Positions 8,301-15,940 of a DNA stretch of 43,918 nt are shown here, in pieces (the first letter of the stretch is position 1; the number at the start of each line of letters is the position of its first letter). Both the position numbers and the translations under genes were made by a program. Below the pieces are notes generated by a model that was not told the origin of the DNA, ran no database searches, and saw only the letters and a program-made list of their open reading frames with translations. Source of the DNA: Candidatus Ancillula hodotermitis (lineage in GTDB: Bacteria > Actinomycetota > Actinomycetes > Actinomycetales > Bifidobacteriaceae); the NCBI GenBank assembly GCA_031262545.1, contig JAISHP010000091.1:1-43918 (forward strand). The letters are read 5' to 3'.

Positions 8301-9143
8301 CTAATTAGAAACAATTACACTTGTTGAAGCGAAATATCGTAAATTTGGTTGGCGAGTAACATCAAGGCTAATACCGTAAGCATGAGTTAATTTTTCTGAT
8401 GTAAGATTCTGTCTAATATCTCCTTGATAAAGGATTGTCCCTGTTTGTTCATTTAAATATCCCATAAGTGCTATTTTATCAAAGCTAGGAGGAATTTCTT
8501 CAACGTTGTGATTAACAAGTATTACTGCTCTCTTACGATCTTCATCACGGTCGTAGCTAGAAAGTCTAGTTAAAGTATTGATTACATATTCTCTACCAGC
8601 CAAGTCAAGACCGGCAGTGGGTTCATCAAAAAGAAGTAAATCTGGGTCTGTCATTAATGTTCTTGCCATCTGAACTCTTTTGCGCTCGCCTTGACTTAAA
8701 ACACCCCAAGGACGATTAATAATTTTTTTTGCTCCAAACATAATTAATAATTCTTCAGCTTTATCATAGTCTTTTTGTTCAAAAATATTTTTGTCACGTT
8801 CATCTCCCCAGCTCCCCATCATTCCTTTGGCTGCTGAGAAAACAATTTCGTGAGCTGATAGAGAATTAGGAAAAGCATTGTCTAAATCATTTGAAAGAAT
8901 GCCAATTTTTTGGCGAAGTTTAAAAACATCAATTTTACCAAGTTCAGATCCAAGTATTGTGACTTTACCTTTTGTTGGAAAACGTCGAGCAGCTATGATG
9001 TTAATTAAAGTTGATTTACCGACACCATTTGGGCCAAGTAAAACCCAATTTTCACCAGAATTAACGGTCCAATTAATATCTTGAACAATGATATTACGAT
9101 TTCTGACTACTTTAACATCTTGTAACTTCAACATTTCGTACAT
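8301..9143 (-). CDS. Stand-alone ABC transporter ATP-binding protein
   Basis: This 280-aa single ABC ATPase domain has Walker A GPNGVGKST (37-45), ABC signature LSQGERKR, Walker B LLLFDEP with the D-loop TAGLD, and the switch His in VNHNVEE. No permease gene is adjacent. It resembles lone YlmA/ModF-like cytosolic ATPases whose function is unclear, so transport is not established. The start is the ATG at 9143, 6 nt after a - strand GATAAT. A second in-frame ATG lies three codons in. It is divergent from the exonuclease gene. Confidence 0.88.
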   Translation of the reverse strand: MYEMLKLQDVKVVRNRNIIVQDINWTVNSGENWVLLGPNGVGKSTLINIIAARRFPTKGKVTILGSELGKIDVFKLRQKIGILSNDLDNAFPNSLSAHEIVFSAAKGMMGSWGDERDKNIFEQKDYDKAEELLIMFGAKKIINRPWGVLSQGERKRVQMARTLMTDPDLLLFDEPTAGLDLAGREYVINTLTRLSSYDRDEDRKRAVILVNHNVEEIPPSFDKIALMGYLNEQTGTILYQGDIRQNLTSEKLTHAYGISLDVTRQPNLRYFASTSVIVSN

Positions 9144-9149
9144 ATAGAT

Positions 9150-9155
9150 ATTATC
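9150..9155 (-). promoter_or_regulatory. -10 box, leaderless promoter of the ABC ATPase
   Basis: On the - strand GATAAT lies 6 nt before the ATG at 9143. It is part of a 90-bp divergent region with a matching leaderless promoter on the other strand. Confidence 0.65.
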
Positions 9156-9220
9156 CCATTAACAAATACCAAAATAAGAGGTTATTTGTAGGGAATGTAA
9201 AATTATTCTTTAGTTAATGT

Positions 9221-9226
9221 GATAAT
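9221..9226 (+). promoter_or_regulatory. -10 box, leaderless promoter of the exonuclease
   Basis: GATAAT lies 7 nt before the ATG at 9234, with no ribosome-binding site between. Confidence 0.65.
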
Positions 9227-9233
9227 ATAAATA

Positions 9234-10139
9234 ATGTTTGATATATTTGAAGATGAGAGTTCTGATTTTTTTGTTCCACAGAAATTACTTTTAGTTGATG
9301 GCTCATATTCAATGTACCGGTCGTATTTTGGTTATGATGTCGAGCACTTTAGAAGAGATGGTGATTGTCCAACGAATTGTATCTATGGAATTGCGAGACA
9401 GATAATTCAATTAGTTAATACGTTTCATCCAACTTACTGGGCTTTTGTTTATGATTTGGGACGGGCAAATTACAGAATGGATTTAATGCCAACATATAAA
9501 GGCGGACGTGAAAAAACTCCAGATGAATTAAATCAACAAAGAGAGCCAGTTAAAGAAATGTTGAGATTGGCAAATATTCCGATTGTAGAACAAGAAAGAT
9601 TGGAAGCAGATGATATTATAGCGACGCTTTCCAAACAAGGACGAGAAAAAGGTTGGAAAGTTAAAATTTTCTCTTCAGATAAAGATATGTTTCAACTGGT
9701 TGAAGAAGATGTCACAATAGTTCGTCCGAAGTTCCATAAATCCGGTTTAGAAGTTTTGGATGCTGAATATATTGTGAATAGATTTGGTTTGCAACCAAGA
9801 CAATATCCTGATTTAGCGGCTTTGGTTGGCGAAGGCGCAGATAATATTCCAGGTGTTCCGGGAGTTGGTCCTAAAACTGCAGCAAAATGGTTGCAGAGAT
9901 ATGATAATTTAGATAATCTTTTGGTTCACGCTGATGAATTAACAGGAAAAGTCGGAGCTGCTTTACGAGAAGATATTGAGCAAGTTAAATTGAACAGAAA
10001 GATAAATAATTTAATTCGTGATGCAGATTTAAACACCTCGCTCGACAAACTTGAAATCAAAAGTCCAAATTTATCATCTTTAAATAACTTTTTTATCAAA
10101 AATCAAATCCCAAGCTTAGTTGATAGCTTCAAGTGGTGA
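9234..10139 (+). CDS. 5'-3' exonuclease (FEN/PolA-N type, stand-alone)
   Basis: This 301-aa flap-endonuclease-like protein lacks a polymerase domain. It has the metal-site motifs LLVDGSYSMYRSYFG (N-terminus), RLEADDIIATL and FSSDKDMFQLV, the arch/basic stretch LMPTYKGGREKTP, and the helix-hairpin-helix LVGEGADNIPGVPGVGPKTA. Such proteins trim 5' flaps and RNA primers. In actinobacteria a stand-alone copy often coexists with full PolA, which is not in this window. It is monocistronic and leaderless. Confidence 0.9.
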   Translation: MFDIFEDESSDFFVPQKLLLVDGSYSMYRSYFGYDVEHFRRDGDCPTNCIYGIARQIIQLVNTFHPTYWAFVYDLGRANYRMDLMPTYKGGREKTPDELNQQREPVKEMLRLANIPIVEQERLEADDIIATLSKQGREKGWKVKIFSSDKDMFQLVEEDVTIVRPKFHKSGLEVLDAEYIVNRFGLQPRQYPDLAALVGEGADNIPGVPGVGPKTAAKWLQRYDNLDNLLVHADELTGKVGAALREDIEQVKLNRKINNLIRDADLNTSLDKLEIKSPNLSSLNNFFIKNQIPSLVDSFKW

Positions 10140-10268
10140 CTTGGCGAAATTTCCAAAGTTAGTAATTTTAGCTAATTAGATAATAAATTTCTTTTATTGA
10201 CAACTTTGAAATTTTATTTGGTCAAGGAGAATTTCCGGAAATGTCAAGATGTATCTGTATGTAATCGG

Positions 10269-10274
10269 TATAAT
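10269..10274 (+). promoter_or_regulatory. -10 box, leaderless promoter of the DUF3791 cassette
   Basis: TATAAT lies 6 nt before the ATG at 10281, preceded by CGG as at the parE promoter. This box makes 10281, not an upstream in-frame start at 10197, the likely beginning. Confidence 0.7.
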
Positions 10275-10280
10275 ATTATT

Positions 10281-10487
10281 ATGGCTGATAAAAAGAATTA
10301 TTGGTTTTTGGTTTTTGTTTTGCGTATTGTTGCTGAGAGGTGTTTTGGTAATAATCAAGTGTTAGCTTATCAGAAAATGAAAGATTCTGGCGCATTTAAG
10401 CATTTTGCTGATAATTATGATGTTCTCCATACTCAAGGTGAGGAATATCTAATGGATATTGTTCAGAAATTTATAAAGGTAGTTTAA
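10281..10487 (+). CDS. DUF3791-family small protein
   Basis: This is a 68-aa protein. The block FADNYDVLHTQGEEYLMDIVQ near the C-terminus is the hallmark of DUF3791, whose members commonly sit next to DUF3990 genes. The ORF could extend to 10197, but the leaderless promoter lies inside that extension. It opens a three-gene unit: the DUF3990 gene follows after 2 nt. By position and size it could be the antitoxin or adaptor of an ADP-ribosyltransferase-like toxin. That role is inferred. Confidence 0.8.
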   Translation: MADKKNYWFLVFVLRIVAERCFGNNQVLAYQKMKDSGAFKHFADNYDVLHTQGEEYLMDIVQKFIKVV

Positions 10488-10489
10488 CA

Positions 10490-10990
10490 ATGAAACTTTA
10501 TCACGGTAGTAATATTGAAGTTTCTAATCCTGATTTGAATAAGGGGCGTAAGCGAGTGGATTTTGGACCTGGATTTTATTTAACAACCTTACCAGAGCAA
10601 GCCGAAAAGTGGGCTAGACAAAAATCTGGTGAAAATAAGTCTAAGTCTATTGTTTCAGTTTATGAATTTCATGATTCTGATGAATTGTTTCATAAAATTT
10701 TTCATGGTTATACGGAAGAATGGTTAATGTTCGTTGTTGATAATCGTCGTTCAGATTTTCCTCTTGTTAATTACGGCTATGATGTTATATTTGGTAATAT
10801 TGCTGATGATAAGGTTATCAGAGTGGTTAATGATTTTATTGAGAGGTTAAAAGAAGGTAGGGTTGACGACATTCAAATTGTTGCAACTTTAAGAGATCTT
10901 TCCTATCAAGAAGAAAATAATCAATATTGTTTTGCAACTAAAAAATCGTTAAAATATTTACAATTTAAAAGATCGTATGAGGTGAAATAG
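10490..10990 (+). CDS. DUF3990 protein, ADP-ribosyltransferase-like
   Basis: This 166-aa protein begins with the family pattern LYHGSNIEVSNPDLNKGR, then VDFGPGFYLTT and QAEKWA. DUF3990 belongs to the ART-like fold. The His of YHGS (His5) and the Tyr of GFYLTT match the first two positions of an H-Y-type NAD site; I cannot assign the third catalytic residue with confidence. An AAAGG precedes the ATG by about 10 nt. It is flanked by two small genes in a tight operon, as in toxin-antitoxin units. The target, if it is a toxin, is unknown. Confidence 0.82.
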   Translation: MKLYHGSNIEVSNPDLNKGRKRVDFGPGFYLTTLPEQAEKWARQKSGENKSKSIVSVYEFHDSDELFHKIFHGYTEEWLMFVVDNRRSDFPLVNYGYDVIFGNIADDKVIRVVNDFIERLKEGRVDDIQIVATLRDLSYQEENNQYCFATKKSLKYLQFKRSYEVK

Positions 10991-11178
10991 TGACTGTTCA
11001 AGATTCATTAATAAATATGCTGATTGATGAGGTTGTTAATAAATTTGGAATATCTTACCAAGAAGCCTTTGACAGGGTATATTCTTCAGATGTCGTTGGA
11101 AAGATTTCCGATCCTAACACAACTTATTCGACTTGGGCAACAGATGACCTTTTGAATTTGGTTCCAAAATCGTGCTAA
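10990..11178 (+). CDS. Small third protein of the DUF3990 cassette
   Basis: This 62-aa protein starts at a GTG that shares one base with the TAG stop of the DUF3990 gene (TAGTG) and has GAGGTG at 10979-10984, so translation is coupled. It is acidic and looks helical (DSLINMLIDEVVNKFGISY, then EAFDRVYSSD). I do not recognise a named domain, although small proteins of this kind often follow DUF3990. It may be a second antitoxin-like subunit. It has no TM segment. Confidence 0.65.
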   Translation: MTVQDSLINMLIDEVVNKFGISYQEAFDRVYSSDVVGKISDPNTTYSTWATDDLLNLVPKSC

Positions 11179-11351
11179 GGTCCAGTTTCAAGTGTCCAGC
11201 TTCAAGCTGAATATTTTGTTTAATTGTTAATATATGGTCTTCTATTGAAAATTTTCAACCCTTAGATGATTAAATTTTTGTCAAGTTATGCGATGGTTAA
11301 TTCGGCTTGTATTTTGATTTCGGGGATTGATACGAGGTCTATAGAAAACGG

Positions 11352-11357
11352 TATAAT
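11352..11357 (+). promoter_or_regulatory. -10 box, leaderless promoter of parE
   Basis: TATAAT lies 6 nt before the GTG at 11364. A TTGATA at 11327-11332 sits 19 bp upstream and may serve as the -35. Confidence 0.7.
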
Positions 11358-11363
11358 GTAAAA

Positions 11364-13634
11364 GTGGTTGCAACTACAGCAAAAAATAAAAAAAATGAGA
11401 GTTATAACGCCTCGGATTTAACTGTCCTTGAGGGTCTGGAAGCCGTTCGCAAAAGACCTGGAATGTACATTGGAACGACAGATTCTCGTGGTCTAATGCA
11501 TTGTTTGTGGGAAATAATTGATAATTCAGTTGATGAGGCTTTGGCTGGATTTTGTAATGAAATTTTAGTAACTTTACATGATGATAATTCAGTTGAGGTA
11601 GAAGATAACGGACGTGGGATTCCTGTTGATATAGAAAAAAAGACTGGATTGAGCGGTGTCGAAGTTGTAATGACGAAGTTGCATGCTGGTGGAAAGTTTG
11701 AAAATAATGCCTATGGAGCTTCTGGAGGGTTGCATGGGGTAGGAGCATCGGTTGTTAATGCTCTTTCTGAATGGCTTGAAGTTCAAGTGACTCGCGAAGG
11801 GAAAATTTACGAAATGAAGTTCGAGCGAGGAAATCCAACTGAGAAATTGACTGAAGTTGGAAAAGCAGACAAGAAAAAAACTGGAACGAGAATTAGATAT
11901 CAAGCAGATAGGGAAATTTTTATGAAAACTGCTCAATTTTCGTATCGTGATTTGGAAAATAGAGCACGTCAAACAACATTTCTTGTTCCGGGATTAAAAA
12001 TTGTTGTAGTTGATAATCGTAAAGATGAAGCTGGTGAATCTCTGGCTATTGTTGAAAAACATCCTCAGACACAAGAATTTTTGTCAACTGGTGGATTAGT
12101 TGATTTTGTTGATTATTTAGCAACTGATGAAAAAGTTAGCGATATTTGGCACATTGAAGGTGAAGGAACTTTCATGGAGACAGCCCAAGAGCTAGACAAA
12201 AATACTGGTCATTTGGTTACGCAAGATGTCGAGCGACTTTGCAAAGTTGATGTAGCTTTACGTTGGGGGACCGGTTTTGAAAATACTTTTCGCTCTTTTG
12301 TTAATATTATTGCTACTCCATTCGGAGGAACTCATCAAGTTGGTTTTGAAAATGCTTTAGTTAAAGTTTTACGTAAGGAAGTTGAGAATAATTCAAGAAA
12401 ACTTAAGATTTCGGCTAAAGAATTAGCTAATTTAAAGCTTGAAAAAGATGATATTTTAGCCGGCATGACTGCAGTTGTGACTGTTCGTTTTCCTGAGCCA
12501 CAATTTGAAGGGCAAACTAAAGAAACTTTAGGAACAGGACCTGTTCGACAAGTTGTCCAAAAGGTTGTTACTGAAAAATTGAAAGAAATTATTTCATCTA
12601 GCAAGCAGCCATATAAACAACAATCTTTTACAGTTTTAGAAAAAGTTGTTGGTGAGATGCATGCTAGAATTCAGGCTCGTAAACAAAAGGATATTGCTCG
12701 GCGGAAAAATGCTCTTGAGTCTTCAACTTTACCAACAAAATTAGTTGATTGTAGGAGTAATGATGTTGATCAAACTGAATTATTTATTGTGGAGGGAGAT
12801 TCTGCTTTAGGAACAGCAAAGTTGGCTCGTAATTCAGATTTCCAAGCTCTATTACCAATTCGTGGAAAAATTTTGAATGTTCAAAAAGCTTCAGTTACAG
12901 CTATGTTGAATAATGCTGAATGTGCTTCAATTATTCAGGTTATTGGTGCTGGTTCTGGGCGCAATTTTGATGCTGATGCTTCAAGGTATTCTAAAATAAT
13001 TATGATGACTGATGCTGATGTTGATGGGGCACATATTAGAACTTTATTACTAACATTATTTTTTAATTATATGCGTCCTCTAATCGAGTCGGGTAAAGTT
13101 TATGCTGCCGTTCCTCCTCTTCATAGAATTGAATTAGTAGGTAAAAAATTATCTGATGATGAAAAATATATTTATACCTATTCAGATGATGATTTAGCAT
13201 CCACTTTAGAACGATTGAGAAAAGAAAAGAAAAAATATAAAGATGATATTCAGCGCTATAAAGGTTTGGGAGAAATGGACGCAGATCAGCTAGCAGACAC
13301 AACTATGGATCCAAATAAAAGATTGCTTAGACGTGTAACTTTAGAAGATGCAAATGCTGCTCAAAAACATATTGTTGAAAAATTAACTAATGAAATAAGT
13401 GAAGTTGGAGAGATCCAAGAAAATCAACAACTAGACAATAAACAACTAGACAATCAAGAAGCAGAAGAAATTTTAGCCGCAGCTTTGGCAGACGGGTATG
13501 ATTCTGAAGCTGAAGAGGCACTAGAAACGGCTAAAAGTACATTTAATTTGTTGATGGGAAATGAAGTTGCCCCAAGAAAAGACTTTATTGTTGAAAATGC
13601 TGATAAATTTGATAGGAATAATATTGATGCCTAA
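11364..13634 (+). CDS. parE: Type II topoisomerase subunit B (ParE / second GyrB)
   Basis: This 756-aa ATPase subunit would act with ParC/GyrA (not in the window) to relax or decatenate DNA. It has the GHKL ATP site (catalytic Glu50 and Asn54 in EIIDNSVDEAL; DNGRGIP; GGLHGVGASVVNALS), the QTK loop (GQTKETLG), the TOPRIM motifs EGDSALG (Glu477) and DADVDGAH, and RYKGLGEMDADQL. EGDSALGTAKLAR, rather than EGDSAGGSAKQ, is typical of the actinobacterial ParE-like subunit. An acidic insert of about 60 residues (near 670-730, with QLDN twice) interrupts the usual short link before FNLLMGNEV. The end KFDRNNIDA is intact. The start is a leaderless GTG. The TPM-domain gene overlaps its 3' end by 8 nt. 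Confidence 0.93.
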   Translation: MVATTAKNKKNESYNASDLTVLEGLEAVRKRPGMYIGTTDSRGLMHCLWEIIDNSVDEALAGFCNEILVTLHDDNSVEVEDNGRGIPVDIEKKTGLSGVEVVMTKLHAGGKFENNAYGASGGLHGVGASVVNALSEWLEVQVTREGKIYEMKFERGNPTEKLTEVGKADKKKTGTRIRYQADREIFMKTAQFSYRDLENRARQTTFLVPGLKIVVVDNRKDEAGESLAIVEKHPQTQEFLSTGGLVDFVDYLATDEKVSDIWHIEGEGTFMETAQELDKNTGHLVTQDVERLCKVDVALRWGTGFENTFRSFVNIIATPFGGTHQVGFENALVKVLRKEVENNSRKLKISAKELANLKLEKDDILAGMTAVVTVRFPEPQFEGQTKETLGTGPVRQVVQKVVTEKLKEIISSSKQPYKQQSFTVLEKVVGEMHARIQARKQKDIARRKNALESSTLPTKLVDCRSNDVDQTELFIVEGDSALGTAKLARNSDFQALLPIRGKILNVQKASVTAMLNNAECASIIQVIGAGSGRNFDADASRYSKIIMMTDADVDGAHIRTLLLTLFFNYMRPLIESGKVYAAVPPLHRIELVGKKLSDDEKYIYTYSDDDLASTLERLRKEKKKYKDDIQRYKGLGEMDADQLADTTMDPNKRLLRRVTLEDANAAQKHIVEKLTNEISEVGEIQENQQLDNKQLDNQEAEEILAAALADGYDSEAEEALETAKSTFNLLMGNEVAPRKDFIVENADKFDRNNIDA

Positions 13635-14805
13635 AAATTTTGCCCCTCAGTTGATAAAAAAAACATTTGCATTAGTTTTGGTTGCTCTATTTTGCTGTTG
13701 TTATTTTGTTAAAATAAATTGTGTAGCTAGGGCAGATCAGCCAGTAAAGATGACAACGCAAGTTGTGGATGATAAAAACGCACTAGGTGATATTAAAATT
13801 CAATTACTTGATAAAATAAATGAAGTAAAAAAAAGCACAGGAATTAATGTTTGGATGGTATTTGTTCCAACATTTAATTTACCAAGTGAAGATTTAAATA
13901 ATGATGGGAAAGTTGACACTAATGATTGGGTGAAAGATACAGCTCAAAAAAGCGGTTTAGGGGCTAATGATATTCTTTTTGCGGTTGCTACAACTGCTCA
14001 CGATATGGGTGTTTATGTTCCTGATAATTCTAAATTTTCAAAGAGGGATCTAGAAGCAATATCTAATTCAGTTATGGTTTATTTGCGAGATGGTGACTGG
14101 GGGAATGCGGCTTTAACTTTCTGCTCTTCAGCACAGAATCAGGCAAATGCTGGGAATTCAACTTTAGTTTATGTTTTTGTTTTATTATTAATTGTGGCAT
14201 TAATTATCTTTTTGGCATATTCTTCATTAAATCATGGGCTTTCACCAGAAGAGGTAAAATATAAACGCCAATTAAAACGGGCACAAAGGGAGAATAGGGT
14301 AAGTTTAAGAGATCGGAAAAATGCTCGTAAAGTTGAGGCTGCCGTTGGGTCGGTTGGAGCTGCTGATGTATTGGGAGATGCTATAAAACAACTTGATTCA
14401 AATGCGAAGTCATCTAAAATATTAAGAGGATTTGGTTTTAGAAGTAGTGAGTCTATAAAACGTAGTAATGCTATTACTGATGAGATTCCAACCGTCCGTG
14501 AACAAGTTAATCAAGCTTTTGATTCAAATTCAAATAATTCAGAGGAATTATTTGTTCCGAATAATTCATCAAGAGATATTTATGGTGATTACTATAAAAG
14601 AAGTAGTTTGAGAGAAGTTTATGGCAGTTATTACTATAGTGATGACAATGCTAAGCATGATGCTCAATTAAATCATCAACAGGATTTAGAGGAAGAAAAA
14701 CAGACGGGGATTCAAGCGTCTCAACAAAAAATTAACGTTCCTCAACCTTGGGAAGTAAAAGACAAAAAACATAAATTAAATATTTCGAAATATTTAAAAA
14801 AATAA
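13627..14805 (+). CDS. TPM-domain membrane protein
   Basis: This 392-aa protein has an N-terminal signal or anchor (FALVLVALFCCCYFVKI, ending near ARADQ), an extracytoplasmic TPM domain (about residues 40-170, with VVDDKNALGD and the acidic DLNNDGKVDTND), a TM segment (LVYVFVLLLIVALIIFLAY), and a long charged cytoplasmic tail. TPM proteins occur at membranes, and some members have phosphatase activity. No substrate can be named here. I use the ATG at 13627 because it starts the signal peptide; an in-frame start at 13561 would lie deep in parE. It overlaps the parE stop by 8 nt, so translation is probably coupled. Residues DLNNDGKVDT look like a Ca2+-binding loop. Confidence 0.78.
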   Translation: MPKNFAPQLIKKTFALVLVALFCCCYFVKINCVARADQPVKMTTQVVDDKNALGDIKIQLLDKINEVKKSTGINVWMVFVPTFNLPSEDLNNDGKVDTNDWVKDTAQKSGLGANDILFAVATTAHDMGVYVPDNSKFSKRDLEAISNSVMVYLRDGDWGNAALTFCSSAQNQANAGNSTLVYVFVLLLIVALIIFLAYSSLNHGLSPEEVKYKRQLKRAQRENRVSLRDRKNARKVEAAVGSVGAADVLGDAIKQLDSNAKSSKILRGFGFRSSESIKRSNAITDEIPTVREQVNQAFDSNSNNSEELFVPNNSSRDIYGDYYKRSSLREVYGSYYYSDDNAKHDAQLNHQQDLEEEKQTGIQASQQKINVPQPWEVKDKKHKLNISKYLKK

Positions 14806-14817
14806 GTAAAGGACATT

Positions 14818-15918
14818 ATGAAAAAGAAAAAGAAAAAAGGTTTTTCAGCTTTTTTTAGTACTATTGATATTAATAACCCTATTACTTGGCTACCAAAAGC
14901 TTTGTTTATTGTTTGCGCTTTTGCATTTGCTTTTTTAGCTATTCTAGCAATCTGGCCTAAAGTTTCGTATATCTGCACAATTCTTTTAATTGCATTTTTT
15001 ATAGCTTTAGCCTTGGAGCCAGTTGTTGATTGGTTGGAAAAGCATAAAATCAATCGGAAAATTGCAGCTTTAATTTGTGTTTCTGGTGTAATTATAATAT
15101 TTGTTGTAGTTGTAGTTCTTTTTGGTGGATTATTTATTACTCAAGGTGTTGAGTTGATTCATAATGCTCCTAGTGTTTATGCTGATGGGAAGGTTTGGTT
15201 AAATGATACTTTCCATTTAAGCTTACCAGCCGGTTCAGCTTTAATTAGCACAGCTATAGATAAGTGGGGCGCAGCTACTGCTTCAAAAGCATTAGATATT
15301 GGTGCTTCAGTTGTGACTGGATCGCTTAGCGTTATGGGGATAATTTTGGTTACTTATTATCTTTGTGTTGATGGAGATCATGTTAGAAGAATAATTGCTG
15401 GGATGTTAGAGCCATCAAAACAAGAAGGTATGATTGAATCAATTTCAATAGCTCAAAGTAAAATAGCCAGTTTCTTGGCTTCAAGATTAATTTTGGCTCT
15501 TTGTTCAACTATAGTGACATCAACTTATTTAGGAATTATGCATATTCCATATTGGTTTGCTTTAGCTGTATTTATGGGGTTAATTTCACAATTTATTCCG
15601 GTTGTAGGAACATTTATCGGTGGCGCTCTACCTGTTATAGTCACTCTTACATCTCCAGGACATGGTATTGTTGAGGCTTTGATTGTGTTGGCTTTGTTGA
15701 CTATTTATCAACAATTAGAAAACGCTTTTTTGGTTCCAAAAATCTCTGGTGACGCTTTGGATATTAATCCAGCTTTAGCTTTTGTGGCTGTTTTAGCTTT
15801 CGGGTCGATATGGGGTGCACTAGGAACTTTTTTGGCTTTGCCGACTGTTGCGACAATTACAGCAATTATAAAAAACATTGTTCAACCTTATGCGGTTGAT
15901 GAGTCGCTATTTGAATAA
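14818..15918 (+). CDS. AI-2E family transporter (DUF20 permease)
   Basis: This 366-aa protein has about eight TM segments and the family hallmarks FIPVVGTFIGGALPVI and FGSIWGALGTFLALP near the C-terminus. The family includes the AI-2 exporter TqsA and Na+/H+-type members, so the substrate is open. A Lys-rich cytoplasmic start (MKKKKKKG) is followed by a first TM around residue 25. AAAGGA lies 4 nt before the ATG. It is 12 nt after the TPM gene and is the last gene of the parE operon. Confidence 0.85.
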   Translation: MKKKKKKGFSAFFSTIDINNPITWLPKALFIVCAFAFAFLAILAIWPKVSYICTILLIAFFIALALEPVVDWLEKHKINRKIAALICVSGVIIIFVVVVVLFGGLFITQGVELIHNAPSVYADGKVWLNDTFHLSLPAGSALISTAIDKWGAATASKALDIGASVVTGSLSVMGIILVTYYLCVDGDHVRRIIAGMLEPSKQEGMIESISIAQSKIASFLASRLILALCSTIVTSTYLGIMHIPYWFALAVFMGLISQFIPVVGTFIGGALPVIVTLTSPGHGIVEALIVLALLTIYQQLENAFLVPKISGDALDINPALAFVAVLAFGSIWGALGTFLALPTVATITAIIKNIVQPYAVDESLFE

Positions 15919-15926
15919 TTTCGCTG

Positions 15927-15932
15927 TATAAT
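15927..15932 (+). promoter_or_regulatory. -10 box, leaderless promoter of the glycan operon
   Basis: TATAAT lies 8 nt before the ATG at 15941, the longest gap in the set. It would drive the four-gene operon to 23066. Confidence 0.6.
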
Positions 15933-15940
15933 ATAGTAGT

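Noticed and set aside
10197-10280. Upstream start for the DUF3791 gene
   Set aside because: The TATAAT box at 10269-10274 would be inside the coding region; DUF3791 proteins are about 70 aa.
11180-11208. GTCCAG[TC]TTCAAG direct repeat as a CRISPR or att site
   Set aside because: Only two short adjacent copies, with no spacers and no integrase nearby.
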